From assembly GCF_037893015.1 (NCBI RefSeq), contig NC_133661.1, forward strand, positions 240,443,105-240,507,104: a stretch of 64,000 bases of DNA. Direction: 5' to 3'. Source of the DNA: Macrotis lagotis. Its lineage: Eukaryota > Chordata > Mammalia > Peramelemorphia > Peramelidae. This document shows positions 1 to 12,952 of the stretch, piece after piece; positions within the stretch are counted from its first letter, which is position 1; every line of letters starts with the position of its first letter. Under the pieces are notes generated by a model. That model saw nothing but the letters and a program-made list of their open reading frames with translations. It did not search any database and was not told the DNA's origin. Made by a program: the position numbers and the translations under genes.

Positions 1-2060
1 ATAATATTGGTCAATCTGATAGTTTGAGGTGGTATCTCAGAATTGTTTTAATTTGGATTTCTCTAATCAATAATGTTTTAGATCATTTTTATGATTATAA
101 ATAGCTTTGATTCCTTTCTCTGAAAAGTACCTGTTCTTGTACTACTACCATTTATGAATAGGGCAATGATTGCATTTTTATAATTTTGACTCATTTCTCT
201 ATATTTGAGAAATGAGGCCTTTATCAAAGATTTTCTGCAGTTTTCTGTTTTCCTTGTAATTTTGGTTGCATTGGTTTTGTTTGTGCAAAACTTTTATAAT
301 TTTAAATAATCAAAATTATCTATTTTTACATTTTGTAATGCCCTTTTTTCTTCATTGGTTATAAATTTTTTCCTTATTCATATATCTAATTGATAAATTT
401 TCCCCTGCTCTGAATTTGCTAATCACCCTTTATGTTTAAATCATGTACCCATTTCAACCTTATTTTGATATATAGTGTAAGATGTTGGTCTATACCTAGT
501 GTGTATATTCTGTTTTCCAGTTTTCCTAGCAGTTTTGGTCAAATAATGAGTTTTTGTTCCAAACACTTGGATCTTTGGATTTATTATTTACTAAATTACC
601 ACAGTAATGTAATTTGATTCTAATCTGTTTCACTGATCCACCACTATGTTTCTTGGTCAATACCAAATTGTTTTGATATTTATAGCTTTATATTATAGTT
701 TGAGATCTGGAAGGGTTAGACTGCCTTTTTTTTGCATTTTTCATTGATTCCCTTGATATCCTTGAATTTTCACTCTTCCCAATGAATTTTATTGTTGTTT
801 TTTCTGGCTGTATGAAATAATTTTTTTTAGTTTTTTTTTCCCCAAGGCAATGGGGTTAAGTGGCTTGCCCAAGGCCACACAGCTAAATAATAATTAAGCA
901 TCTGAGGCTAGATTTGAACTCAGGTATTCTTAACTGCAGGGTTGGTGCTCTATCCACTATGCCACCTAGCAACCCCATGAAATAATTTTTTATAGGTTGG
1001 TTTGGCACTAGAAGAAATTAATTTGGGAGGAACTGTCATTTTTATTAAATTGGCTCAGCCTACCCATGAGCAATTAATGTTTTTTTAGTTGAGTTTTTAT
1101 AATTTTATAATTGTGTTCATACAGTTCCTGGATTTGTCTTACCAGGTAGACTCCCAAGTATTTTATATTGTCTATAACTATTTTAAATTGAATTTTTCTT
1201 TCTATCTCTTGTGTGTAATATAAAGAAATGCTGATGATATATGTGAATTTATTTTATATCTTGAAATTTTGCTAAAATTATTAATAGTTTAGAGTAATTT
1301 TTTCCTAAGTAGAACATAATATCATCGGCAAAGAATTATGAGTTTTGTTTCATCATTGCTTTTTATAATTCCTTTAATTCTCATCTCTTATTGCTATAGC
1401 TAATATTTTTACTACAACTAAATAATAGAGATGATAACTGTTTCACTCCTGATTGAATTGGAATGGTTTCTAGCTTAACCCCAATACAGATAACGCTTGC
1501 TGATGATTTTAGATAAGTATTGCTTATCACTTTAAAGTAAACTCGATTTATTCCTACACTTTCTAGTGTTTTTAGTAGGGATGATTGTTGAATTTTGTCA
1601 AAGACTTTTTCTGTATCTAATGAGAAACTCGTGATTTCTGTTGATTTTCTTACTGATATGGTCAGTTATGCTGATAGTTTTCCTAATATTGAACCATCCC
1701 TGCATTTCTAGTATAAATTCCATCTGGCCATTATATATGATCCTTAAAATTTTTACATCAATATTCATCATGGAAATTAACCTAGAATTTTCTTTCTCTC
1801 TTTTGGCTCTTCCTTGGGTATTAACACCATAAAAGGAATAAAAGGAATTTGGTAGGACTTATTCTTTGTTTATTTTTTCAATTAATCTATATAGTATTGA
1901 GATTAATTGTTATTCATATATTTGATAGAATTCATTTGTGAAGAAATTTGTGAATTTGTTAGAGGAATAGCTAGTGTGTCTGCTATATTTGGTCAGACAT
2001 TTAATTGACTTGTTTGGTTTGTTTTTCTAAGATTGGGTTATTCCATGTGATATTTTGTAG
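1..2060 (-). mobile_element. L1 LINE fragment, ORF2 (reverse transcriptase) relic
   Basis: Read on the - strand this matches the L1 ORF2 layout at many scattered points. The reverse-transcriptase active-site motif F-A-D-D is encoded at 1332 down to 1321. The frame is full of stops and shifts, so it is dead. A younger SINE interrupts it at 827-976. The 5' part of L1 is absent here (truncated near 2060), and the 3' end runs off the window. Confidence 0.85.
827..976 (-). mobile_element. tRNA-headed marsupial SINE inserted in the L1
   Basis: T-tract first, then the antisense SINE body ending GCCACCTAGCAACCCC. The 15-bp target-site duplication ATGAAATAATTTTTT is perfect (812-826 and 977-991), which proves insertion into the older L1. 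Confidence 0.9.
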
Positions 2061-2312
2061 ATTGTACGAAGAACTGCACAGATAGGTAAGAAAGTATCTA
2101 CTCTCAAGAAAGCTTACAGTCTAGTAGAGGAACTGAAAGATCCACAGTGTGACTATTTTAGTCAGAAACATATCCAAGCACTTCAGTACAACAGAAATTC
2201 CAAGAGCTCTGACTCTACTCTTGCTCCTCCTCACCCCCCCCCCCCGAAACCTCAGTCTAAATTCTCACATTCCACTGTAGAAAAACAGCAACTGTCAAAT
2301 CACGCAAGATAA

Positions 2313-2466
2313 TTTTTTTTTAGATTTTTGCAAGGCAAATGGAGTTAAGTGGCTTGCCCAAGGCCACACAGCTAGATAATTATATTAAGTGTCTGAGACC
2401 AGATTTGAACCCAGGTACTCCTGACTCCAAGGCCGGTGTTTATCCACTGCGCCACCTAGCTGCCCC
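2313..2466 (-). mobile_element. tRNA-headed marsupial SINE
   Basis: Antisense copy: T-tract, GCAAGGCAAATGGAGTTAAG, then the SINE head ending in CGCCACCTAGCTGCCCC. Imperfect duplication (AGATAATT and AAATAATT) flanks it. Confidence 0.88.
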
Positions 2467-3232
2467 AAAATAATTCTTTAATGACTCAGTTCATCAATAA
2501 CTAGTGCCAAGCTGTGTTACAACTCTTTATACTTGTATAATCGTGCCATCATGTCTCATAAGTTAACACTAATTGTGAATGAATGAATACATGAATGAAG
2601 AAAAGAGCATCTATTGAGGGTTTACTATGTGTGTATTACTATTGCTTCTTTGTGGTAAGCACATACAAAAAGAAACAAAGTCTCTACCTTCAAGGAACAT
2701 GCCTTCTCCAAGAATTCTTTTGCTCTCATCTTCCCCCAACTAAAAAGAAAGGAAAAAGTACTGTTTTGTTTAAGCAGAGTCATGTAAAACATGCCCATAT
2801 TAGTCAAATCCAAAAACAAATTTACTGATTTTGCATCTAGATAGATAGTGCTTTTAATGAATCCTGGAATCATGAGTGTTGTTTAGAGTTTCCAAAAATT
2901 TGGAAAATTTTATACCATTATTGATGGTATAATATAAATTATTCTTTTGATTTTGCTTTCTTCATTCTGCATCAATTCAATTCTTTCCTTGTCTTGGGAG
3001 TTTATTTTCTAATAAAGGGAGAGGAATGGTGGTCATGGAATGGCAGAAGGGTGTTTCCATCGGGGGAAGTCATAGGAATTGAGTGCTGTCATTCAGTGAA
3101 TTCTTTATTCTAAACATATGTTTTCCAGTTGAAATTCTATTATAGGCTAATCACATACCCAAAATCTTGACCTCTGACTACTTTGGTCTCTGCTGTGCTA
3201 TAACTCTTAGGGATCAGATGTAAGGATTAGGA

Positions 3233-4301
3233 CAGAGATAGGGAACCTTGTTTTTCTGCCAAGATGTCATTTGGACATTTATAAAATCATTCAAGGGTCA
3301 TCAAAATTATCAACTTAAAAATTAGCCTGCTATATTTGTGAAGACATTTAATTAACTCACCCCTAATGTGATGGTTGGAACTGTTTCTCTTTGGTGAGGC
3401 ATGTGATGATGCTAGCTGGTATTGATGATGTTGCTACCTGCAACTGGTTTTCTAAGTTTATATTGGTCAATCTGGAATGCAGCTGACTGTACAATTGGCA
3501 AGTTTAAAAAAAAAACTGCTAACAGCAGAAAGTTATTCTAAACACAGATGCTTATTTCAACGTATGTCTCCTCAAAGTAGGAAATTCATCATTGCTTATG
3601 TAATGTTTCTAGAACTCAAGCAGCAGGAGGTTGTTGTACCTAGCTTTCAGCTCATCATCACTTTGCAGCTGAATGATTTCTTGTTTTAGATTATCAGGCA
3701 CATCAACTGGTTCCATATTGAATGGTATAGCAAAGATAGATGTTCAATTCTATTTGTTTACTTTTCTTGTCCTTGAATCTTTAATTAAATGCCTCAATTA
3801 GTTTCGAACATTCACCAGCATAACCAAGTGTCATAGAAGGCTTTTGACCTTCCAGAATGGGGAAATATACCATATTATTCCTTTTGAGTTTTACTTTCCA
3901 CAGTCTTAATTTAGCCTTAAGTGATTTCATCCCTGCAGCTTGATATTCAGCTCTCAGAGGTATTTGGTAATGTCCACCATGAAAGCTACATCACACAACC
4001 ACTTGCTATCATTTAGTTCCCTGACAGATTTTTCTCTTCATCTCATGAACTGCTTGACTTCATCCTGCAATTAATAAAATCCCATGACCATGTATCTGGA
4101 ACTTGGGGATCACACTTCACAGTGATAAACAAGATCACTGTACTGAGAGTCAAGGTCATTCAATAACTCCTTAAACTGATGGCTGTTAACCTCTCTGCTT
4201 TTGACAAAATTTATACATGAAGCTCCTAGCTTTATTGAATTTTAAATCTCATTTGTGGTTGCCTTGGCTGGATCAGACCAAAGTGTGCCTCTGACTACCT
4301 G
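3233..4301 (-). pseudogene. Degenerate hAT (Charlie-like) transposase relic
   Basis: On the - strand, about 4004 to 3968 reads KWLCDVAFMVDI, followed by YL.ELNIKLQG, with upstream YSDLVYHCEV and DEVKQFM. This order is typical of the C-terminal half of hAT transposases of the Charlie/ZBED kind. Many stops and frameshifts. The left end CAGAGATAGGGAACCTTG (3233) resembles the termini of the short element at 37485-37679, and the sequence around 4240-4290 matches 37600-37650, so this looks like the longer relative of that element. The right end is uncertain. Confidence 0.6.
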
Positions 4302-7300
4302 TGAGTTTTCCTACATTTGACTGTTTTAGGAGGATTTTGTATTGTATAAGAATGCCAATTTTTTGAAAATCCACTCTATGTATATAACATATGATCAGTT
4401 AGTTGCTCCAGTGAGATAGAAATGAAATAGTAGACAATAATCTCTGTTCTTACTATTACCCCACTTTAAAGGGATGGCCGGACATATACATGAAAATGAT
4501 AGTAATTCCATATAATAGTTGCCTCATCTGTAAAATAGGGGAATTGAAAGGGTGAAGGAAAAGGAGTAGACAATGTAAAGCAGACACCTAGAGAGAAGCA
4601 ACATTTTGGGCAAAATATAATGAAAGATATTTTATGTATTTTTGTGAGGAAATTTGGATATTCATGACATTCAGGTTTTTCTTTTATGATAAGACAGACA
4701 GCACTTATATATGGTATTTATTTTTCAAAATCTCATTTAAGAGTGCATTTTTTCTTTTAATTAAGATCAACTTGGACAATCTGGAACATACAATTGCAAT
4801 ACTCCCAAATCAAAAGTGAAGCTCAAAGCATCAGGTGGACAGCAATATACAAGAGAATTAATTTTCAATCCTTGCCAAAAACAGACAACTCTTTTGTCCT
4901 AGCTCTGGGATTTGGACTAAACAACCTATGTTGTTGCTTACAGTTCTGACATTCTATGAATATAATTAAATAGTAACACAGAACAGGTTTGTTTTATTAA
5001 TCCTGCAGTTTCTTTAAATTCCAAGACATCTTTAATAACCATATAACTGACAATTAGGTTTCTCTATCTGTCATTTCCTCTGAGGTACCCTGAAACCATA
5101 TTGGATTTTATGTTGCCTTGCTTTTTTAGTTGACACTCAAATATTTGATTCTTCATGGACTTGAAAACAATGAAATGTCTCACTTGATTTTATTTTGGGA
5201 GAAAAAATCATCTTTTAATGGATTCTGGACTAAAGTTGAAATTGCCAATTGATTTTCCTTGAAGTTGTAACTGTAAAGTCAGTAGAACCTGCTAGAGTAG
5301 GGCAATAACCTTGTCGTAGACATCTCATATCTGTAGTATTTACTAACAGTTCAGTGTACATTAAGCTAAATATGGTTTGGGTGAGTGGGGATAGGGGAGG
5401 GGGAGGAGAAAGAAGGAATAACTGCTAATGAGAATATTTTGATTATAGAATAAATAAAAAAATAAGGTAGAATTGAGGATTTGTTCTGAAGACATAATTG
5501 ACTGATTTCTTCTGAGGGAGAAAGACTTGACCATCTTTTAACCTGTTTTCAATCTCACTTCACAATTTTATTCCATCAGGCATAAAACATATAAGGAGAT
5601 TCTAACAAAATGACAAGATATAGTTGCTGCTGTATATATGCTGCTGTATACATACTGTTTCTTTTACCCCCAGGACTTACTAGTAATTTCTTTAAGGTTT
5701 TCGAAATCCTCATCCTTCCCTTCAGGAATGGCTTATTTTAAATGCAAACCAACCTGTTACTAAATAGTAGAGTGGTCTTATGAAATACAGTTTTATAGGA
5801 CTTTTTTACTACAAGAAAAAAAACTCTCCAACACTCATTCATAAAAGAATGAATTTTCTCCAGAAGTTTTGTCTACTTTGACTCCTTAGCACCCAAACAT
5901 CCTGATATTTACATAAAGATATCACAAGTGATTGTTGTGGACTGATTGTGACCTCACAAAGACAGGAGTGGAGTTTCAGTCAGGTTGGAGGAAGAAGTGA
6001 AACTGCCAAAGGACATGAGTTTATTTATATCAGTTAAAGAAAAAAAATAGGCAAAAGCCTCAATCACCAAACCAAGATTTTTCATTTCCTAATTCCTCCT
6101 CTAAGTTTCAGGAGACTTTTCATGTAAAGGCTGTCCATGGGACTTAATTTCATACAATGCCTGGAGACAAGGGAGCATCTACTGAAGCTCTCTATGTGAG
6201 CCCTGTACCATGGTGATGTCACCAGGAAGGACCTTGTTTGATGAGGAGACTTTACAAAGCAGGAGGCTCAAAAAGCACGGCCCCATTTATGAGAGAGTAA
6301 GAGGCATAAGCAGAAAGAAGTGGGTGAGATCGCATGGAATACTGGACCATGGCATCCCTGAATCCCAGTGTCATTTATGGACCATGATGACTCCAGATCC
6401 ACAGTGAGGACTTTAAACTTTCAACCTATCCCTGGAAATCTTGGGGAAGATACTGTCAAAGACAGACAGCACAGCACTTAGCCTTTATCACTGGAATTGT
6501 GAGTTCTGAAATGGATGCCCTCTTCTACTGTTCCAGAGAAGAAGAGGGATAGAAGGGGAATCAAATTATAACTTCCCTGGAGGGAATAGAAGATTGGCAA
6601 CTCTGTGTATGTGTGCAGATATTTTCCTGCTTTCTCTTCCTGTTGCTTACATTGTTTAGCAACAATTATATGTTTTTGGTAACGGATTTTATATGTCTTT
6701 GGTATGGTCTAGCTCTAGCAAAAGAGTAATGTATCAAAGTGGGGCTCAGGCCCTTGAAGTTATACCCAACTAACCACATTAAATTTGGATATTAGCTACA
6801 TTTAAAATTGTAAAATGTTGTAAATTTTTTTATTAGAGCCTATTCATTACTTTGTGACATTGAAAGTAATTTTGTTTTATGGTAGCTAGCATTATTTTAC
6901 AATCTCCTTAAATTTGGACTGGAGAGCTTTTTGTCTTATTCAGTAAATTTGTAATAGAAAAGATGGAAAATTATTTTCATGAATAAGATTTTCATAAAAC
7001 ACTAGTCATATGTGTAATCCTTTTAGGGAAGTTATCCATAGCTTCATCAGTAAGCCACCCCCCCCCCCAAGGAAGAAGATTTCCTCTTGTTTTTGAAAAT
7101 CCATAAGCAAAGAAGTGGCCTTGAGCTCAGTATTAGTGAGACAAATCCCTAGCAGAATGGGTGTGACCATTTACTTAGCAACATAACATGAAATCCAAGG
7201 GGTGGAAGCCTGGATTAAGAGACAAAGGAGACTTGAAGAAAGGCATGAAATCCACATGCATTTTTATTTGTGTGATTTTCATTAATTTGACAATTTTTTC

Positions 7301-7662
7301 TGAGATTCCTAGCAATAGTAATTATCAGTCAAGAATTTTTGTTTTGGATTTTAAGACAGAAAGCTAGGAACCAATAAACCTAAAGCAAAATAATCATGGT
7401 CTCTATCTAGCTAAAAAATGTGATAAATCCTAATATTATATCGCAAAAGGATTCTGGATTTTAATTTTCAAATATTTTATAATTTTTATATAATTTCACA
7501 ATTATTAAATGTTGTTTTTCATTATCATGTTTATATTTCAATTGATTACTATATAAATTATATAAATTCCTGGATATCAGTCTTTATTTTAAAGATAACC
7601 ATTTATGACAATTCCTATTTAGATACAAAAGTGAGTATGACTTGAATGACCAATGTGTCACT

Positions 7663-7920
7663 TGGTGTGGTGGCACATACAAGTCATCACAGCCATGGGA
7701 AAAAACTAAGGCTCTGGTTGATTCTTGGAGCTCAGAAGTTCTCAACTGTATAGTAGGACTGAAGTTACTTGAGTGATTTGCATTAATTCTAGGGGCAGAT
7801 TTTACTAGCCTTCCTAGGAAGGGGTAAACCAGCTCAGGTTAAAGCTTCTGTGTTACTCAGCATTGGAATTGACTTAAGTGTGAGTACTTTCAGCCAATCT
7901 CAAAAAAATACAAAAACATA
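7663..7920 (+). pseudogene. 7SL (SRP) RNA retropseudogene
   Basis: Near full-length similarity to 7SL RNA: the 5' Alu-domain segment (GGTGTGGTGGCACATACAAG), the mid region with CCTAGGAAGGGGTAAACC and CAGCTCAGGTTAAAGC, and the 3' part ending in CCAATCTC followed by an A-rich tail. It is diverged all along and lacks any sign of function, so a processed copy is likely. It lies in the intron 1.4 kb before the large STON2 exon. Confidence 0.72.
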
Positions 7921-8954
7921 AGACAAATGTGGAAACAGCTATCTGGTCCATAGGTTGTTCATATATTGTATTATTAAATTTGTGAGACTAGATATCCTTC
8001 TCCATGAAGGTAAAGCAAGTTATTAAAAGCATATTTATTGAGTAATACAGTTAACTCAGGTTTCTAGGAGTATAGTTGCTATTCTTTTACTCTTCAATCC
8101 TATGTTATCACAAATGTGATGTTTTGGATGCCCTCAGTAGAAACCACTTCCCTTGGGTAGAAGCAGTGTTGGTTCTAGGAAGAATTGTGATGTGCATACG
8201 GTTTGTTTTCCTTCTGTTCCATTTTTGTGCTGCTCTTTAAATGTCTCCCCTATATGCCTTTTAAGTCCAAAGTCTCTTTCCCTTCATCTTTTGCCTCATT
8301 TCCTCAGAATCCCTCTGAATACACAAATTATTATCACAATTTATGCTGAGGTATTAATAACTACTCTCAATATATTACCCTCTCTGGCACTATTTACCTT
8401 TTACCAAATGCATGTTATGATCCAAAGTGATATTTATAGGTTGGGAATTTGGGGGTGGGGCAGGAGGTGGGTGGAATATCCTTAGGTGGAAGGAACTTTA
8501 AATCAAACCACATAAATGGTTTCTATTACACTTTCTGGAAAACCAGCTCTGGAAAAAAAGAACCAAGAGAAAAGAGAACAGCCATGGGAGGTGGGAAGCA
8601 TGAAGAGTGAAATGATGTATTGAGGGCCATAGACTCTCTAATGAATTCAAACAAAAAAACTGATTTGTTCAAAAAGATATGTTTTATGTCCATTTGGAAA
8701 GAAGAACATTTTCAACTTGACTTTCTGAACTTAATTTTCCTAAGGAAAATAAAATACTTCTTTTCATAAGCATTTTGTAAAATATAAAGGAGAGCATATG
8801 GTAATGCAATCCTGAGATACCTTGTTCTTACCTGCATGTTCTTCTTTTTTAAATGGCAATATATTGTTGCTTTAGTAGTAATATTGTCAAGATTTCCAGA
8901 ATAAATAATTCCTATTCTCAGCAACACTTAAGTGTAAGAGAGAAAGGGAACAAA

Positions 8955-9125
8955 TATTTATTAAATATGTGTTATATGCCAGATACTGTGCTAAGAAATG
9001 TGCAAATATTATCTCATTTTATTCTTACAACAACCCTCTGATACAACCCTAATTGTATCCTTTTGTAGATAAGGAAATTGAAATAGTTAGTGGGTGTTTA
9101 AAGCAGGGTCACATAACTAGTAAAT
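8955..9125 (+). repeat. MIR/THER-type CORE-SINE
   Basis: Diagnostic order: ATATTTATTAAATATG, GCCAGATACTGTGCTAAG, ATTATCTCATTTTATTCTTAC, then GGGTCACATAACTAGTAA. It ends about 180 bp before the exon acceptor at 9306. Confidence 0.75.
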
Positions 9126-9306
9126 ATATATACATGAGAAGACATCACCATATATTGAAAATCTAAAATCACTGTCCAGATTAGGCATGTGATAAATAAG
9201 CAACAATGACATTTCATAAATTCCAAATAAAATTCTGATAATTATTTCTATCCTATCAGTTTCCCTGTCTTGAAAATAATTTTTACATTTTTTCTTTTTC
9301 CTTTAG

Positions 9307-11151
9307 ACAATTCTTCCTCTCTCCAGGAAGATGAAGAAGTAGAGATGGAAACCATCAACTGGCACACTAGTGGCCCAGCCATGAATGGGCATTCTGCCAC
9401 CCCAGTGACTTCAGTTCGTTTCCCCAGCTGGGTGACTTTTGATGACAATGAAATCAGTTGCCCTCTGCCACAAAACATTTCTACTTTAAAATCAACCCCA
9501 GCATCCATTGTACCTCCTATCCAAGATGTGAATTGTAACTTAACTGAATCTTTTAAGAAGAGAGAACGTCCCAAGAGCAGCTTGGTAGACTTCTCAAAAG
9601 TTCAAAAATTAGATATTTCTTCCTTAAACCAGCCACCTTCCATAAGTGACCCCCCACCTTGGAGGGCAACCAACCCCTTCCTGAATGAGACCCTGAAGGA
9701 TGTGCAGCCTTCTCCCATTAACCCTTTCAGTGCCTTTTTCGAGGAGCAGGAAAGGCGTTCCCACAATAATTCCATCTGCAATACCACGGGAAAAAACCAG
9801 AGGGATTCCCTCATTGTCATATATCAGGAGTCAGATGCCATCACCTTTGATGATTCAGTCAAGAAAAGAGCACACTCTGATGCTGTTGAGAAGCTCAAAC
9901 AACTACAAATTGGGGATCCTGATCACCTTGGCAGCACCACTCTACCTGATGATGACCCAGCATTGTGGGGTGGGTTGGATGATGAACTGAAGAGCTCAGC
10001 CCTATCTCAGTCCAGAGATGGTTGGCCCATGATGCTAAGGATCCCTGAAAAGAAGAATATTATGTCTTCTAGGCACTGGGGACCAATCTACGTAAAACTT
10101 ACAGATAGTGGCTGCCTACAATTGTATTATGAGAAAGGCCTGGAGAAACCATTCCGAGAGTTCAAATTGGAGATCTGCCATGAGATTTCTGAACCCAAGC
10201 TCCAGAATTATGATGAGAATGGGAGAATCCACAGCATGCGAATAGACCGTGTTACATACAAAGAGAAGAAGAAATACCAACCTAAACCAGCTGTGGCTCA
10301 TATGGCTGAACGGGAGCAAGTAATTAAGCTAGGAACCACCAGCTATGAAGACTTCCTGAGTTTCATCAGGGCAATTCAGGACCACCTCATGAGTTTGCCA
10401 GTGTCATCCATGGATCTAAGCACAGTGGGTTTGAACTATCTAGAGGAGGAAATTACAGTGGATGTCAAAGATGAATTCTCTGGAGTCTTGAGCAAAGGAG
10501 AAAACCAGATTCTTCACCACCAAGTTCTAACACATATTCATGTACTAAGTTTTCTCTCTGGACTTGCAGAGTGCCACCTGGGCCTCAATGACATCCTTGT
10601 AAAAGGGAATGAAATAGTCTCCAGGCAGGATATCATGCCCACCACTACCACCAAGTGGATCAAACTCCATAACTACCAATTCCATGGATGTGTAGATGAG
10701 GAGGTGTTCAACACTTCCCGAATCATCCTGTTTAACCCCTTAGATGCATGCCGTTTCGAGTTAATGAGGTTTAGGACAATTTTTGCAGAAAAGACCTTGC
10801 CTTTCACCCTCAGGACTGTGGCAAGCATCAATGGGGCAGAAGTGGAACTGCAGAGCTGGCTGAGAATGTCAACTGGCTTCTCCTCTAATCGTGACCCTCT
10901 CACCCAGGTTCCCTGTGAGAATGTAATGATCCGGTACCCAGTACCCAATGAGTGGGTGAAAAATTTCCGGAGGGAAAGTGTTCTAGGGGAGAAATCTTTA
11001 AAAGCCAAAGTGAACAAGGGGGCAAGTTTTGGATCAACCAGTATATCGGGCTCTGAGCCAGTCATGAGAGTAACTTTGGGTACTGCAAAGTACGAGCATG
11101 CTTTCAACTCCATTGTGTGGAGGATAAATCGACTACCTGATAAAAACTCAG
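9307..11151 (+). CDS. STON2: STON2 (stonin-2), large internal coding exon
   Basis: Stonin-2 is a cytosolic endocytic adaptor that sorts synaptotagmin into clathrin-coated vesicles together with AP-2 (family knowledge). The exon starts after a pyrimidine-rich tract and AG at 9305-9306 and ends at CAG|GTAGGT (donor 11152), so it is phase 1 at both ends and open throughout. Visible in order: a WVTF motif (9429-9440; AP-2 ear binding), two NPF motifs (9672-9680 and 9720-9728; EH-domain binding to Eps15/intersectin), the stonin homology domain from GWPMMLRIPEKKN (about 10020-10420), then the mu-homology domain from about 10445, including LDACRFELMRFRT and GTAKYEHAFNSI. NPF motifs and the long N-terminal extension favour STON2 over STON1. 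The ATG at 9270 lies before the acceptor and is not the start; the true N-terminus is in exons outside the window. No damage is seen. Confidence 0.97.
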
Positions 11152-11729
11152 GTAGGTAGATGATCTTTCTCTAATTAACGAACAGTAGGAAAGTTGTTAG
11201 CAGGGTTGGTGGTATATTTCAAACATCCTTGTTCCTTAAAGTTCTGGTTTGCTGTTTGCTTGTTTTGCCTTTTCCTGTATTCCCAGCTCTTAGCCTTGTA
11301 TTTGACCCATTTGGGGTGTTTTAATAAATACTTCTTGACTTGACTTCCCTACCTTAACCTGCACCCTCGCTATTCAACTACTTCCTTAAAACTTTAAAAT
11401 ATTCCTCTTGAATTAACTGAATGTCTTACTATTAAGGCATTTTATGAAAATATTTGTTACTATCTGAGTCACTCAATCATCAGCTCTGTTGATAGAAGGT
11501 AGCAGATTCTAGATTTTAGGAACTTCTAGGTTCCAAGAAAATTACAACAGAACCATGTGGGAGTAGAGTGGGGCACTATCTTTTATTTGCCAGTGATAAC
11601 TTAGAATCTATGAACCAGGTGTGACTGAAAAATATCAATTCATGTCCAACCTTCCTTTGTGTATTTAGGAATGATTTATGTGGGTAGTTAGTTGCATTTA
11701 AAGCCTCTGTTTTTGACCTGGATTCATAA

Positions 11730-11880
11730 TTAAAGAATATTAGAATTGGAAAAAACTTTAGAGATCATCAAGGAAACACATCCATCATTTTATAGATAAA
11801 AAACTGAGACCCAGAGAAATCTTGTGGCCAACTTGAGATCTCATAGCTAGTGGGTAGCAGTATGAGTCTCTCTCCATTGT
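11730..11880 (+). repeat. MIR-type CORE-SINE
   Basis: Contains AGAATTGGAAAAAACTTTAG, ATTTTATAGATAAAAAACTG and CTCATAGCTAGTGGGTAG, in MIR order. Confidence 0.65.
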
Positions 11881-12129
11881 AGGGTGGCACTGTAGAAAGG
11901 GAAGCTCTTAGACTCTCTTATAAACAGGACCTATCATGTTAATTACCCTGCCTACTGCCAAATGCACGCTACCTTGACTATTCCTACCTCTCCGTTTTAT
12001 ACATCTTCCTCTTGTTTTGAGGGCAGTAATCAGGTCATTGATGATATTGGTTCTGAAGAGTTTGTGACAATTGACTGCCCTTTGTCTCTACTAACCCCAT
12101 AACTGAAATTCCCTTCTCTGATTACTCCT

Positions 12130-12460
12130 CAGTATTGACAATGTAGGCTTCTGTGAGGTACGGGCTATTATAAATCTCCATTTTTACAGATGAGGAAACT
12201 GATGCTAGAGAAGAGGTTGTGACTCACTCAGACTCTAAAGCAGGATTTGAATTTGTCTTCCCAGCTCCAAGACTAACTTGTTTATCATGCCACCCAGCTG
12301 TTTGCTCTACCATGATACATTATCAATTTGATTATAACAGCCCAATGAGGTAGATAGTTACAAGGATCACTATTTTACTGATGAGTAAAACCAGACTCAC
12401 ACACCTAGTAATGTACAATAACATACCTTAAACCACAAATTTTATGACTATCCATTGTAC
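12130..12460 (+). repeat. Two MIR3-like CORE-SINE fragments in tandem
   Basis: The first (to about 12300) has TTTACAGATGAGGAAACTGA and AAAGCAGGATTTGAATTTG. The second has CAGCCCAATGAGGTAGATAG and CACACCTAGTAATG. Divergent, so the exact family is uncertain. Confidence 0.55.
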
Positions 12461-12927
12461 TAAACTGACTGGGGTATTGGGAGAAAGAGACGATGTTCAG
12501 AAAGTACATTTGAGGGGCTTTAACTCCATCAGATTGTGCAAAAATAAGACATAGAAGATAAAATTGTCTATTCAGATCCACATAGTCTAATCACAGCCAT
12601 CATCAAAAAGGCATCAGAGGTGTTTTTAGGCTGGCATGAGATAAAGAGAGCAATGACCTTCTTGAAATGTCTTTTCTCCCCATTCCAAATCCTAGTGAGA
12701 TTTAATGAGATGCCATGTTTCAAATCATTAACAAGGTATCTTACAGAGAGTGAGCCTGGGAAATAAGCAGACAGGCAAAATTTTCAGGCCTTGGAGTCTC
12801 TTAAAAATCTATTACCTTCCTGGTTTATGTTAAATTTGGCACTTTTTTGCAAGAAGTGCATGTCAAGTGAAAACTATTTTACCATGGCTGAAATTGTCAA
12901 TAATCTTCTCATGTATAATAATACCTA

Positions 12928-12952
12928 ACAATAATAATAATAATAATAATAG
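12928..12952. repeat. (AAT)n microsatellite
   Basis: Seven or eight uninterrupted trinucleotide units directly before the CORE-SINE. Confidence 0.9.

Larger units (their letters stand above)
1..9306 (+). other. STON2: STON2 intron (3' part), upstream of the first visible exon
   Basis: No coding exon encoding the stonin N-terminus is recognisable here. Contents: antisense L1 ORF2, two antisense SINEs, a hAT relic, a 7SL pseudogene and a MIR copy about 180 bp before the acceptor. In 4302-7660, about 3.3 kb, I see only unique AT-rich sequence and C runs; short frames such as 6210-6407 show no recognisable protein. Confidence 0.85.

Noticed and set aside
5900..6790. Possible LTR or exon around the 6210-6407 frame
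   Set aside because: No TG...CA ends, duplication, poly(A) layout or recognisable protein; left as unique intron sequence.
9270..9306. ATG at 9270 as the start of the 629-codon open frame
   Set aside because: It lies in the polypyrimidine/acceptor region before the AG at 9305-9306. The stonin-2 sequence is recognisable only from the D codon that spans the splice junction.
9307..11151. Assignment to STON1 instead of STON2
   Set aside because: Two NPF motifs, the WVTF-containing N-terminal region and the close match of the SHD/MHD sequence pattern fit stonin-2; STON1 lacks the NPF motifs.
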